Notes: generated from the letters alone by a model not told the origin. A stretch of DNA of 64,000 nt from UBA5239 sp040391785 (GCA_040391785.1 JBEBXH010000005.1:69120-133119), one strand, 5' to 3'. Shown: positions 36,157-45,573, counted from the stretch's first letter. Translations and numbers: made by a program.

Positions 36157-38101
36157 ATTTCACCTCGCTGGTTATCTTGTTTTTCTCTACATTCAATCCT
36201 TGAATAATCCTGTCTCGCTCACTCTTTACCCAGACCGCCGTAGGCGTAGTGGACAAATCCGCAAAATAGACCTGGTCTTTCGCCAGATAATATTTAATTT
36301 CCACCGTATTAGCAAATCGCATGAGCCCGCCGGCCAGCAGGAAAAATAGTATCCACGCCGGCAAAGCGTTTTTCAGGTAGGTCGGTAACGGGGTTCTCTT
36401 CCTGCCGGTACTTCTGAGGCGCTGCCGCTTCAGGTAATGCGTCAACACCAGGCAAAAGCACAACGGAGTGCCGATCACAAAAAACGCCAACTGGAAAATA
36501 TACAGCCCAACATTGGAAAAAATACTATATCCGCGCCCGCTCAGAAAATCGATATGCGTCCAAACCCAATACAGTGCCAACGGCAACACGATTCCATAGA
36601 GCAAGATCCGGCCATAATCCATCTTTTTGAGCCAGATTATCTCGCCGCCGTGCCCGCTCAGAATGCAGATGATCCGCAGCAACCCGAAAAACGCGACAAT
36701 AATAAGCAACAGGCAACTGAAAATCAACAAGCCGAAACTGTCAAACATCGCATAAGTGATCTTCCGGTCCGGTTCCAGCAGCCGCCCGATATCCGGCTGG
36801 TTCAGGAGATCGAGAAATATCTGTTCCACCAGCAAACCGCCATACCGGGCAGTTTCACCATTCTTTCTCTGCTCTTTCTGTGTTTCCCGCCATGCCATAT
36901 AAGGCTTTGTCAAGGCATCCATTTCCTGGGCGACAATCCGGCCTTTTTCCTTTTGACCGAGGAGCTCGTACAACTCTTCCACGTGCTGCCGCAGAATATA
37001 AATGTCCGCCATCACCAGGATCACATCAAGCGGATCCGTGGCGGTCCGGATAATCTGAAAATTGAACTGCTTCCAGCTATCGAGCAAATTCTCCGCCTCG
37101 GCGTATTTTCCTTCTTCTGCCAATGCTTCGATATAAATGGGAAGTACCCTGGTGAAATTGCGATAAATATTGTAGTGATTCACCGGATATTTATCACTCA
37201 TTCGCCGCCCGACTTCCTGATAAAAACTATTGCCCGGATATAGCAGCCTGCCGGTTTCCATCAAACACTCCCTACCGTAACTTTTGACGTAAGGGCAGGC
37301 GATTGCCTCCCGATATTCCTCCACCATCCGGTCAAATTCCTGCCGGTCCTTGATGAAGAAAATCTTTTTGTCAAAGTCAAAGCCATCGGCTTTGTTCAAC
37401 ATGCTTCCGATCATCAGATAATGGTAAATCGCATTATCCGGATCGCGCTCCTGAGCTATTTTCAACATCGTGACAACTTCCGGCGTATACTCGAAAGCCT
37501 TGAATTCATGCGCTTTCTCCGGAGAAAATACCGGAGGACGGAACACCTCAAAAACATAATTCGCCAAGTATATGGGATTGTCCGGATACTTGTCTGCGAG
37601 CTGCCGCCGAAGCTCGATGGTTTTCTCTTTGGTCGCCTCCTCGCCGGCAAAAAGATAATCATCGCCGCTTAAATTATTGTTCTGATTCAACCTTCGCCCG
37701 ATCTCGGCAATAAACCCGGGAATGTAAACCGGAAGCTTCCGGCTACTATCTTTTTTCAGCCGTTCCAATACGCCGAGAACCCCAAAATCAATTGTAGCCA
37801 GCAATGCCAGAAGCAATAGGGGAATCAGAAGAATCCGAATCGCCAGCTTCAGCTTGCTGCGCCACTTCATCCGTGCGGCGTTCGCCTGAAAAAGCTGCGG
37901 GGCAATTTCGTCGGGATCGCCGAAGCATTTGACCGCCTTTTCCACACTCTCGGCCTCACTCAGGCCCTGCGCCTGCAGTTCGGCGCACTTGTCCTCCAGA
38001 TGCGCCCGCAGTTCCTTGGCAACTTCCTGTTCAAGCTCGTAATCGTCATGCAGCGACTGCGAACTCGCCCGGATCAGTTTTTCGATTGCGGGATCTTTCA
38101 T
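36140..38101 (-). CDS. HAAS/permease-prefix-domain membrane protein, paralogue 2
   Basis: 653 aa. Residues 1-85 (ELEQEVAKELRAHLEDKCAELQAQGLSEAESVEKAVKCFGDPDEIAPQLF) resemble the HAAS / permease prefix domain that is typically found beside PadR regulators. One membrane helix follows (about 88-110). A long extracytoplasmic, helix-rich domain without clear motif spans about 115-440. Three or four further membrane segments end the protein (about 455-640). The ATG overlaps the upstream stop as ATGA. The first 85 residues are almost identical to paralogue 1 while the rest is diverged. Confidence 0.8.
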   Translation of the reverse strand: MKDPAIEKLIRASSQSLHDDYELEQEVAKELRAHLEDKCAELQAQGLSEAESVEKAVKCFGDPDEIAPQLFQANAARMKWRSKLKLAIRILLIPLLLLALLATIDFGVLGVLERLKKDSSRKLPVYIPGFIAEIGRRLNQNNNLSGDDYLFAGEEATKEKTIELRRQLADKYPDNPIYLANYVFEVFRPPVFSPEKAHEFKAFEYTPEVVTMLKIAQERDPDNAIYHYLMIGSMLNKADGFDFDKKIFFIKDRQEFDRMVEEYREAIACPYVKSYGRECLMETGRLLYPGNSFYQEVGRRMSDKYPVNHYNIYRNFTRVLPIYIEALAEEGKYAEAENLLDSWKQFNFQIIRTATDPLDVILVMADIYILRQHVEELYELLGQKEKGRIVAQEMDALTKPYMAWRETQKEQRKNGETARYGGLLVEQIFLDLLNQPDIGRLLEPDRKITYAMFDSFGLLIFSCLLLIIVAFFGLLRIICILSGHGGEIIWLKKMDYGRILLYGIVLPLALYWVWTHIDFLSGRGYSIFSNVGLYIFQLAFFVIGTPLCFCLVLTHYLKRQRLRSTGRKRTPLPTYLKNALPAWILFFLLAGGLMRFANTVEIKYYLAKDQVYFADLSTTPTAVWVKSERDRIIQGLNVEKNKITSEVKYEGEQ

Positions 38102-40002
38102 TGTTCAAATTCCTTCAATTGGGGTAGAATCTTTTCGCGGGTGGCCTTGATCTCCGCAAGCTCTTCATTCGCAAAACGGTCGGTAAAGAACAGCGAATCC
38201 CGTTCCATATTGTGATTGATTTCGCAGTAATAACAAATACGCAAAGCCGCACTCGAAATCGCCATGAAGATAATCAGTGCCGGAATCAGGTTGCCGAGCA
38301 GCGTCATCAGCGAAATCCGCGGTGGCGAAACCATCGAAATTTCCGCCTGCCGCCTCCGTAGCCCCCGGACAAAAACCATACAGAACCACAGCGGAATAAT
38401 CACCACCAGAACAAACGCCTGAACATGGAACAGGAAATCATTTTCCATAATGCTGTAGCCGCGTCCGCTCAGAAAATCGATATGCGTCCAGCCCCAGTAC
38501 AAAATCAGCGGCAACGCAAAACCGATGATAAATATTTCCAGACACGATTTTTTCCCCGGCAGCAGGATATGGCTCCGCTTGCCAAACGCATACCCGGTGC
38601 TCCAGCAAATACTCATCGCCAAAACCACGGTCGACCACACCCCGCCGAAAAAGGCCAGCACCATCGTGTCCGCCAGCGCATAGGTCAGCCTGCGGTCCGG
38701 TGCAAACGCTTCCGGGCCCGGCAGCTCAGCGTGCCCCTTGGTAAAACCACCGAACCAGCCTCCGTATTTCCACCAGACCTTCTCGCCCTCATCAATCCCC
38801 CGGGGATCCCGGGAACGGGCCTTGATCAGGCTTTGCCGCTGCTCGAACATTCGACCGGTCGCCTCCGCCACCTTATCCGCCTGTTCCTTATAACCGAGTT
38901 TCTCGTACAATGGTGGTAGGCTCTGCTGAAACTCCTCTATTCTCCAGAATCCCTCCATCGGCGAGAAAAAGGAATCATTACCTTCGAAAATGTGCCTGAT
39001 CAGAAATGACCAGCTATCCAGTAATTTCTTCGCCTCTTCGGGTTTTCCCTGACTGATCAGCCGGTCCGCATACAGCGGAATGGTCTTGCCGATTTCTGGA
39101 TAAATATGTGCCTGTGGTAAATATACGCCGCAAATATCCTTGCTACGGGCTATCCTGCTATAAAAATCCTGCTTGGGAAACAGCTTTTTCAGAATCCACT
39201 CATCGCGTTGATTCAGATAATCCTCGTTATAGCGGCAGATAGTTGCTTTGAGATATTCCTGCATGGCTATTCCGGCGGCTTCCCAATCTTTGATTTCGTA
39301 TTTCTTCGTATCATATTCATGCCGCGGTAAGTAACTGCTGGCCAGCCAATAGTGGTAATAGGCGTTGCCAGGTTCCTGCATTTGAGCAAATTTCAGTACC
39401 TCGCGAACAACTGCAATATTGCTGCGCCGGTATAATTCCCAGGCCGTCGTTACATAATAATTCAGATAGACCAACTCATCCGGATGTTTATCATAATTCG
39501 CTTTCCGGATCGCCAGCGTCTGCTCGTCATTCGCGCCTACCCCGAATAGCAACAGACTATCCTTGGATAACGGCTTGGTATAGTGTCCCGGATCGCCCAG
39601 AAACCGCGGCAGGAAATCGAAGCCTTTCAGCCCGATTTTCTTCTTTTGGGGAATCCCATAAGCATTGCCGATACCGGTCAGCGTCCGGTAGTCGAACGAC
39701 AGCCACAGCACGGCCAGCAACAACGGCAGGATCAGGATCTTGAGCGCCAGCTTCAGCTTGCCGTGCCACTTCATCCGTGCGGCGTTCGCCTGAAAAAGCT
39801 GCGGCGCGATTTCGTCGGGGTCGCCGAAGCACTTGACCGCCTTTTCCACACTCTCGGCCTCACTCAACCCCTGCGCCTGCAACTCGGCGAACTTGTCCTC
39901 CAGATGCGCCCGCAACTCCTTGGCCACTTCCTGCTCAAGCTCGTAATCGTCATGCAACGCCTGCGAACTCGCCCGGATAATATGTTCAAAATCTGTACCC
40001 AT
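38098..40002 (-). CDS. HAAS/permease-prefix-domain membrane protein, paralogue 1
   Basis: 634 aa with the same plan as its neighbour: N-terminal helical prefix domain (to about residue 83), one membrane helix, a long soluble domain and three to four C-terminal helices with the shared LPLILYWGWTHIDFLSGRGYSI segment. AGAGG precedes the ATG. It is the promoter-proximal gene of the unit that ends with PadR. No transport or catalytic motif is visible. The conserved prefix suggests both proteins read the same signal while their external domains differ. Confidence 0.8.
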   Translation of the reverse strand: MGTDFEHIIRASSQALHDDYELEQEVAKELRAHLEDKFAELQAQGLSEAESVEKAVKCFGDPDEIAPQLFQANAARMKWHGKLKLALKILILPLLLAVLWLSFDYRTLTGIGNAYGIPQKKKIGLKGFDFLPRFLGDPGHYTKPLSKDSLLLFGVGANDEQTLAIRKANYDKHPDELVYLNYYVTTAWELYRRSNIAVVREVLKFAQMQEPGNAYYHYWLASSYLPRHEYDTKKYEIKDWEAAGIAMQEYLKATICRYNEDYLNQRDEWILKKLFPKQDFYSRIARSKDICGVYLPQAHIYPEIGKTIPLYADRLISQGKPEEAKKLLDSWSFLIRHIFEGNDSFFSPMEGFWRIEEFQQSLPPLYEKLGYKEQADKVAEATGRMFEQRQSLIKARSRDPRGIDEGEKVWWKYGGWFGGFTKGHAELPGPEAFAPDRRLTYALADTMVLAFFGGVWSTVVLAMSICWSTGYAFGKRSHILLPGKKSCLEIFIIGFALPLILYWGWTHIDFLSGRGYSIMENDFLFHVQAFVLVVIIPLWFCMVFVRGLRRRQAEISMVSPPRISLMTLLGNLIPALIIFMAISSAALRICYYCEINHNMERDSLFFTDRFANEELAEIKATREKILPQLKEFEQ

Positions 40003-40078
40003 ATCTTACCTCTGACAATATTATACATCGACAGGCGATGTATTGCAATGGTCTGAGTAAAAATCTTCAAAAAAATCT

Positions 40079-40204
40079 AACCACGGGGATACACGGAAGG
40101 CACGGAAAAAGAAATTTTGTTAAAACAGTTTTGGGTATTTTTGTGGACAAAAAGATTCCCATGAGCGCCCGGAACAGGTGATCATTTTCGTGAATTTCGC
40201 GGAC
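40079..40204. repeat. Chimeric inverted-repeat element (copy C)
   Basis: The left part (ACCACGGGGATACACGGAAG, then CACGGAAA) is of the copy-A type. The part from 40126 to 40192 is a reverse-complement copy of the 35665-35732 segment of copy B, differing at only a few positions. It lies between the PadR/HAAS unit and the DUF523 gene. Confidence 0.85.
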
Positions 40205-40605
40205 TATAAAAGTTCCCGGAGTTCTTCGAGGCTGTTTTCATCCAGCACCCGGCAGGATGGAAAGCGTTTTATGAAGGCTTTTTTAAAGAGTCCGCCATCG
40301 CCGCAGCTGGGCGATTTGCTCTTGAAAATGAAAACTTCGAGGTTCTGTCCGGCAAGTTCATCAAGTTTGCGCCCGATCCAGCCGAGCATCAGCGGAGTGA
40401 AATCCTTGCCGTGAATATTGCCGACCAGCCGTCCGTCGATCAGCGACATCGGCTCGCGCGGCACGCCCAGGCCGCATTCGGTTTCGGGGCACACCGGCAC
40501 GAGCTCGTGCTTCTCCCGCAGCGCCGCCACGTCAGCCGCGAACTTGTCGCGCCCGTCATAACGCACCGGGCACCCCAGCAAACATGTACTCACTCCGATC
40601 TTCAT
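40204..40605 (-). CDS. DUF523 protein
   Basis: 133 aa. MKIGVSTCLLGCPVRYDG at the start, VCPETECGLGVPREPM in the middle and FKSKSPSCGDGG near the end are the conserved Cys-containing blocks of DUF523, suggesting a metal or Fe-S site. The function of the family is not known to me. No Shine-Dalgarno site is present: the ATG is preceded directly by a TTAATTC heptamer array. Confidence 0.9.
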   Translation of the reverse strand: MKIGVSTCLLGCPVRYDGRDKFAADVAALREKHELVPVCPETECGLGVPREPMSLIDGRLVGNIHGKDFTPLMLGWIGRKLDELAGQNLEVFIFKSKSPSCGDGGLFKKAFIKRFPSCRVLDENSLEELRELL

Positions 40606-40609
40606 CAGC

Positions 40610-40643
40610 TTAATTCTTAATTCTTAATTCTTAATTCGTAATT
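40610..40643. repeat. TTAATTC heptamer array at a gene start
   Basis: TTAATTC is repeated four times, then TTAATTCGTAATTGG, between the stop of the PhoH-like gene (40646) and the start of the DUF523 gene (40605). It occupies the place where the DUF523 ribosome-binding site should be. Confidence 0.85.
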
Positions 40644-40645
40644 GG

Positions 40646-41980
40646 TTAGAGGTATTTCGCGGCGATGCCGGCCAGTTCGCTGCGCTCGCTCTTGGCCAGG
40701 GTGATATGGCCGTGAACCGGCAGGCCCTTCAGGCGCTCGGCGGAATAGGTCAGGCCGTTGCTGGAGGCGTCCAGATACGGATTGTCGATCTGTTCGGGGT
40801 CGCCGGTCAGGACCATTTTCGACCCCTCGCCCGCGCGGCTGATGATGGTCTTGATCTCGTGCGGCGTCAGGTTCTGCGCTTCATCCACGATGATGAACTG
40901 ATTCGCCAGGCTGCGTCCGCGGATATAGGTGATCGCTTCCAGTTCGAGACGCTGCGAATTCAGTAGTTCAGTGATTTTTTTGCTGGAAGCGTTCGGCCGG
41001 GTTGTTTGAAAGAGAAAATCGAGGTTGTCGAAAATCGGCTTCATCCATTGCAGAAGTTTATCGTCTTTGGCACCAGGAAGATAACCGATATCGTTGCCCA
41101 GCGGCATGATTGGGCGCGACACCAGGATTTTCTCGTACAGATTCAAGTGCATGACCTGTTCCAGCGCGGCGGCGAGCGCCAGCAGCGTTTTGCCGGTCCC
41201 GGCGCAGCCGACCAGCGAAATCAGCTTCACGTCCTGGTCGAGCAGCAGGTCCATGGCCATGCGCTGCTCCTTGTTGCGCGCCTGAATGTTCCATACCGAC
41301 TGGTCCGAGCGGCCGTTGAGCAACCTCAGTTTGCCGTCTTCGTAATTGCGGCCGAGCGCGGTGCGCTTGGGATTTTTTGCGTCCTGGAGCATGGCGAATT
41401 CATTGGTGACCAGGTCGAAATTGCTCGGCATTTCCTTGTTTTTATAAAAATCGTCGACCACGCCGGCTTCGACTTCAATGGTTTTCCAGCCCGCGTAGAG
41501 GTGTTCGTATTCGATGCGCTCACGCTCGAAATCCATCACATCCAGCCCGAGCGCGTCGGCCTTCAGGCGGAGGTTGATATCCTTGGTGATGAAAAATACG
41601 TTCTGGCGGTCCTTCTGCAGCGACAGCGCCACACGGAGAATCCGATTGTCCGGCGAATTGATATTGATCGCATAATCGGAAATACGCTCGAGCTGTTCCG
41701 CCGAAAAAGAGGTGGGCGCGCAAATAATCTGGAGTTTGCCGCTATTCGGATCGTCGGCGAAAATGGGCACACCGTTCATCAGGGAGCCGCGGAGACGGAA
41801 TTCGTCGAGTTTGCGGATGACATAGCGGGCGTTGCGGCCGAGTTCATCGTGATTTTTCTTGAAGCGGTCGAGTTCCTCGATCACCGCCATCGGGATGACG
41901 ACGTCGTTGTCCTTAAAGGCCATCAGGCTGTCGCCGTTGTGGAGCAGAACGTTGGTATCCAGCACGAAGGTTTTTGTCAT
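40646..41980 (-). CDS. PIN-domain PhoH-family ATPase
   Basis: About 444 aa. The start is ATG 41980 (MTKTFVLDTNVLL), with GAGGAA six bases upstream. The ATG at 41986 is too close to that site, and the longer frame from 42046 contains it. An N-terminal PIN ribonuclease domain (1-150; FVLDTNVLL, with acidic residues of the active site) is joined to a PhoH ATPase domain (about 230-440) with Walker A VGCAGTGKTLLAL and Walker B FIIVDEAQNLTP. This fusion, like B. subtilis YlaK, is thought to act on RNA as an unwinding nuclease. Confidence 0.95.
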   Translation of the reverse strand: MTKTFVLDTNVLLHNGDSLMAFKDNDVVIPMAVIEELDRFKKNHDELGRNARYVIRKLDEFRLRGSLMNGVPIFADDPNSGKLQIICAPTSFSAEQLERISDYAININSPDNRILRVALSLQKDRQNVFFITKDINLRLKADALGLDVMDFERERIEYEHLYAGWKTIEVEAGVVDDFYKNKEMPSNFDLVTNEFAMLQDAKNPKRTALGRNYEDGKLRLLNGRSDQSVWNIQARNKEQRMAMDLLLDQDVKLISLVGCAGTGKTLLALAAALEQVMHLNLYEKILVSRPIMPLGNDIGYLPGAKDDKLLQWMKPIFDNLDFLFQTTRPNASSKKITELLNSQRLELEAITYIRGRSLANQFIIVDEAQNLTPHEIKTIISRAGEGSKMVLTGDPEQIDNPYLDASSNGLTYSAERLKGLPVHGHITLAKSERSELAGIAAKYL

Positions 41981-42133
41981 AAGCATTTCCTCTATTGCTA
42001 CAAGTAGCTTAGTGCAATGTCGGCGAAATTCAACCACCGGAAGCAATAAATCACGGATTTCTCGGCAAATAGTTGAAAAAAATGTCCATTGGCGCTATTA
42101 TATGGGCAAGTACAACAACGGGGAAGGATTCGT

Positions 42134-42730
42134 TTGAGCAGAAGAAAGCCAATACCTTTTCGTATAAAATTCCTGCTGTCGGCAATTGCGTTGATCGTCG
42201 CGATGCTGGCATTGCTCCAACGTCAGGAGTTGGAATTGCGCCGCAATCTGGTGACGATTTACCGTCGCCTGTTTGACAATCCGCACCAGTACAAGGCGAT
42301 CATCGCCGCCGCGGCCGAGCGCCACGCGGTGGACAGCCGGCTGATTTATGCCGTCATCAGCAAAGAGAGCGGTTTCGACCATGATATCGTCGGTTCGGTG
42401 GGCGAAATCGGGCTGATGCAGATCCGGCCGACCACCGCCGCTGCCGACTGGGCCAAAGCACACGGCTATCCGGTGCCCGTGAACGGACTGCTCTTCACCC
42501 CCGAACTGAACATCGAGATCGGCACCTGGTATCTGGCGCAGGCGATCCAGCGCTGGCGCAATTACGACCATGCTTTGGAGCTGGCGCTGTGCGCGTACAA
42601 TGCCGGCGACGCCAAGGCCCGCGAATGGCAGCCCGCCACCCTGCAGGGCGAGCTCAAGGAAATCACTTATCCGACCACCCGCCAATACGTCAAAGACATC
42701 ATGAAGCACTACCGGAAACTGTCCGATTAA
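42134..42730 (+). CDS. Lytic transglycosylase (SLT domain)
   Basis: About 198 aa. TTG 42134 with GGGAAGGA five bases before it starts MSRRKPIPFRIKFLLSAIALIVAML, a basic N-terminus and membrane anchor; the ATG at 42089 would precede that ribosome site. The SLT domain (about 50-195) has the catalytic Glu in VISKESGFD, GLMQIRPTTA and LCAYNAGDAKAREW. It cleaves peptidoglycan glycan strands in the periplasm. It resembles E. coli Slt/MltC-type C-terminal domains. The stop overlaps that of the convergent AraC-type gene by 4 bp. Confidence 0.93.
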   Translation: MSRRKPIPFRIKFLLSAIALIVAMLALLQRQELELRRNLVTIYRRLFDNPHQYKAIIAAAAERHAVDSRLIYAVISKESGFDHDIVGSVGEIGLMQIRPTTAAADWAKAHGYPVPVNGLLFTPELNIEIGTWYLAQAIQRWRNYDHALELALCAYNAGDAKAREWQPATLQGELKEITYPTTRQYVKDIMKHYRKLSD

Positions 42731-43569
42731 TCCGTCATTTCATCGTTGCGCCGCTGCTGGTAGTAGTTGCTGCGGCTGCCGAATCCGCATTGCAGCGCCG
42801 CCTCCTCCAGATTCATTCCCATATGGTGCAGCTTCTCCACCGCATCCAGCCGCAAGCGGTTCAGGTACCGGCAAAACGTCATCCCGGTAGCCTTCTGGAA
42901 ACGCTGGTGAAACGAGCTCCGGCTCATGCCGCCGATCCGGATCACATCCTCCACCGCAAGCCGGTCGTAAAAATGATTGTCGAGATAAAACAGGATGTTC
43001 TGGATCTGTTCGTCGCACGACTCGGTCACCGACAGCGTTTTCGGCGGCGGATGCTTGAATGCGAAAGCCAGCGCCAGCAGTTCATAAGTCAGCGCATGCG
43101 TCTTTACCATCCGTCCGAAACCGTATTCGCCGAAGGTGCGGCGGATCCGGGCAAACAGCTTCCGGCATTTCGCGGCCGCGTCCTCGTCCAGATCGATCAG
43201 GTACCCGTGTTCCGTCACGTACTGCTTCCAGTAATTCAGCAGTGCCTGAGCTTCCAGTGCGGCCTCGTCGCCTTCGTGCTGGAGATACTGCGAGGGGAGC
43301 ATCACCACATCGCACTGGCACCCCTCCGGCCAGGAGCAGAATACATGCGCCAGCCCGGGCGGAATCAGCAGCAGTTGGCCCGGTTCCACCGTGCATTGCC
43401 AATCCTCAACCAGCTGAATCCCGCCGCCGCTGCGGCAGAAAAACCATTCGTATTCGCCCCCGTGCGAATGCTGCGGCACCTGTTCCGGCGCTTTGCCGTA
43501 CGGCTTCAGAAACGGCTGTATCCAATACGGTTTATTTGGATAATTTCGGACATTGATGGATATTTTCAT
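42727..43569 (-). CDS. AraC-family regulator, possibly C-terminally shortened
   Basis: About 280 aa. ATG 43569 (MKISINVRNYP) is favoured; the longer frame adds ten residues. An N-terminal cupin-type sensor domain (HSHGGEYEWFF, VEPGQLLLIPPGLAHVF) is followed by two helix-turn-helices. The first is GMSRSSFHQRFQKATGMTFC. The second begins EEAALQCGFGSRSNYYQQ but then ends in RRNDEMTD, where most AraC proteins continue with about 15-20 residues (…GxxPxxYR). It is divergent from a Gfo/Idh/MocA + isomerase pair and probably activates it in response to a sugar. Confidence 0.88.
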   Translation of the reverse strand: MKISINVRNYPNKPYWIQPFLKPYGKAPEQVPQHSHGGEYEWFFCRSGGGIQLVEDWQCTVEPGQLLLIPPGLAHVFCSWPEGCQCDVVMLPSQYLQHEGDEAALEAQALLNYWKQYVTEHGYLIDLDEDAAAKCRKLFARIRRTFGEYGFGRMVKTHALTYELLALAFAFKHPPPKTLSVTESCDEQIQNILFYLDNHFYDRLAVEDVIRIGGMSRSSFHQRFQKATGMTFCRYLNRLRLDAVEKLHHMGMNLEEAALQCGFGSRSNYYQQRRNDEMTD

Positions 43570-43665
43570 ACAGTGTATTGCTTTTGCTGACAGGTTCAAT
43601 ATATTATTTAGTACATGATTAAATTATAATACCATTCGCCGATAAAACAACCGGAGTTTATAAAA

Positions 43666-44676
43666 ATGGGTAAAAAATTAACCGCAGTCCTGATCGGAGC
43701 CGGGGGCATCGTGCCGGCCTGGCTCACGCCTTTAAGCAAACGCGACGACGTGGAGATTCGCGGCATTGTCGAGATTCTGCCAGATCGGGCCGCAAGCCGT
43801 ATCCGCGAATTTTCGCTGAATGCCCAATACTACTCGGACCTGAATTCCGCGCTGGCCGGATGCCGCCCGGATCTGGTGTTCGATTGTTCGCTGCCGTCGG
43901 CGCACTGTGCAAACGCGCTCGCCGCACTGCGGGCCGGCTGCCATGTCCTCAGCGAAAAGCCGATTGCCGAATCCGTGGCCGACGTGCGCCGGATCATCGC
44001 CGCCGCCAGAGCGGCAAACCGGATTCACGCCGTGATCCAGAACCGCCGCTACCTGCCGGAGCTCATCGCCTGCCGCGACGCGGTGCGCAACGACATCGGC
44101 ACACTGACCACGCTTAACGCCGACTTCTACCTCGGCGCCCACTTCGGCGGCTTCCGCGATGAAATGGAACACGTGCTGCTGCTCGATATGGCGATTCATT
44201 CGTTCGATGAAGCGCGGTTTATTTCCGGCTGCGACCCGGTTTCGGTGTACTGCAAGGAGTGGAACCCGGGCGGCTCGTGGTACCGGCACGGGGCCAGCGC
44301 CATGGCGATTTTCACCATGTCGAACGGCGTCATTTTCAACTATCGCGGTAGCTGGTGCGCCGAGGGCTGCAATACTTCGTGGGAATGCGACTGGCGCGCC
44401 GTCGGCACCGAAGGCAGCGTCTGCCTGCAGAACCAGATGGTTCGCGGCGAAAAAGTGGTTGAACGCGGTTCGTTCATCAGCAAATGCGAACCCTTTAGCC
44501 GCGAGCTGCCGGAACTGGCGCTGACCGCCCACGCGGGCTGTATTCATGAGTTCATCGAATGCGTGAAAAACGGCGGCACTCCGCAGACGAATTGCGCAGA
44601 CAATCTTCACTCGCTGGCCATGGTCGAATACGCCATCCGGAGCGCGGAACTGAATCAGGAAATCATCTTTGAATAA
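43666..44676 (+). CDS. Gfo/Idh/MocA-family oxidoreductase
   Basis: 336 aa. The N-terminus VLIGAGGIVPAWLTPL carries the Rossmann GAGG-type loop. HVLSEKPIAESVAD carries the EKP motif. The second domain has the FGGFRDEMEHVLLLDMAIHSFDEARF segment, where the His may help in catalysis. GGAG precedes the ATG. It is followed 12 bp later by a sugar isomerase-like gene and is divergent from an AraC regulator, so it probably oxidises a sugar or inositol derivative. Confidence 0.93.
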   Translation: MGKKLTAVLIGAGGIVPAWLTPLSKRDDVEIRGIVEILPDRAASRIREFSLNAQYYSDLNSALAGCRPDLVFDCSLPSAHCANALAALRAGCHVLSEKPIAESVADVRRIIAAARAANRIHAVIQNRRYLPELIACRDAVRNDIGTLTTLNADFYLGAHFGGFRDEMEHVLLLDMAIHSFDEARFISGCDPVSVYCKEWNPGGSWYRHGASAMAIFTMSNGVIFNYRGSWCAEGCNTSWECDWRAVGTEGSVCLQNQMVRGEKVVERGSFISKCEPFSRELPELALTAHAGCIHEFIECVKNGGTPQTNCADNLHSLAMVEYAIRSAELNQEIIFE

Positions 44677-44688
44677 GGAGTTTGAATC

Positions 44689-45573
44689 ATGCACGAAATT
44701 CGTATCGGTACCCTCACACCCGTCGGTCCGGCCACCCCGGAAACCCTCGACCAGCTGATTCCGCTGGGCTTCGAATGTTTCGCCTTCACCTACTGGCAGA
44801 AATTCGGGGAAGTCGAGCCGCAGCAGCTGGCCGGAATGGTCATGGACAAGCTGCGTACACAGCAGATTCAGGTCTCGGCGCTGTCGCTTTTCGCCAATGT
44901 GCTGGCGGACGATGAGGAGGGCGAACTGGCACGCCAGAGCTGGCGGAAAATGATCGATGCGGCCCGCCTTTTCGACTGCGACCTCGTGACCGGCTTCACC
45001 GGGCGGCTGCCGGGTTCCATCCCGGACAACATCGCGCGCTTCAAAGAGGTCTGGACGCCGCTCGCCGAATACGCGGGGGAAAAGGGTGTCCGCATCGCCT
45101 GGGAAAACTGTTCGATGGGCGGAAGCTGGAACGACGGCCACTGGAACATCGCCCACAATCCCGACGCCTGGGAACTGATGTTCGACGCCATCCCGCTGGA
45201 CAACGTCGGCCTCGAGTGGGAACCGTGTCATCAGATGGTTCAGCTGATCGAGCCGCTGCCTCAGATCATGTACTGGCACCACAAATTCTTCCATATTCAC
45301 GGCAAAGACGCCACCATCCGCCGCGACATCATCGCCCGCCACGGCATTTCGGGCCCGGAAGCCTACGTCTGGCACCGTACGCCGGGCTTCGGCGACAGCA
45401 ACTGGACCGACATCATCAGCGAGCTGCGCCGCTACGGCTACCGCGGCAATATCGACATCGAGGGCTGGCACGATCCCGTCTACCGCGGCGAGCTCGAAAT
45501 GACCGGTCAGGTCCACGCCCTGAACTACCTCAAGCAATGCCGGGGGGGAAATTGGACGGCGCTGCGCGCCTGA
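44689..45573 (+). CDS. Sugar phosphate isomerase/epimerase-family protein
   Basis: 294 aa, a xylose-isomerase-like TIM barrel. Candidate metal ligands lie in RIAWENCSMGG (Glu), VGLEWEPCHQM, FFHIHGKDATI (His) and NIDIEGWHDP (Glu), in the order usual for the family. AGGAG precedes the ATG. It is paired with the oxidoreductase upstream. Such pairs typically interconvert keto-sugars or inosose. The last residues (NWTALRA) and the stop codon are encoded by the hairpin repeat that begins at about 45551, so the native C-terminus may have been replaced. Confidence 0.9.
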   Translation: MHEIRIGTLTPVGPATPETLDQLIPLGFECFAFTYWQKFGEVEPQQLAGMVMDKLRTQQIQVSALSLFANVLADDEEGELARQSWRKMIDAARLFDCDLVTGFTGRLPGSIPDNIARFKEVWTPLAEYAGEKGVRIAWENCSMGGSWNDGHWNIAHNPDAWELMFDAIPLDNVGLEWEPCHQMVQLIEPLPQIMYWHHKFFHIHGKDATIRRDIIARHGISGPEAYVWHRTPGFGDSNWTDIISELRRYGYRGNIDIEGWHDPVYRGELEMTGQVHALNYLKQCRGGNWTALRA

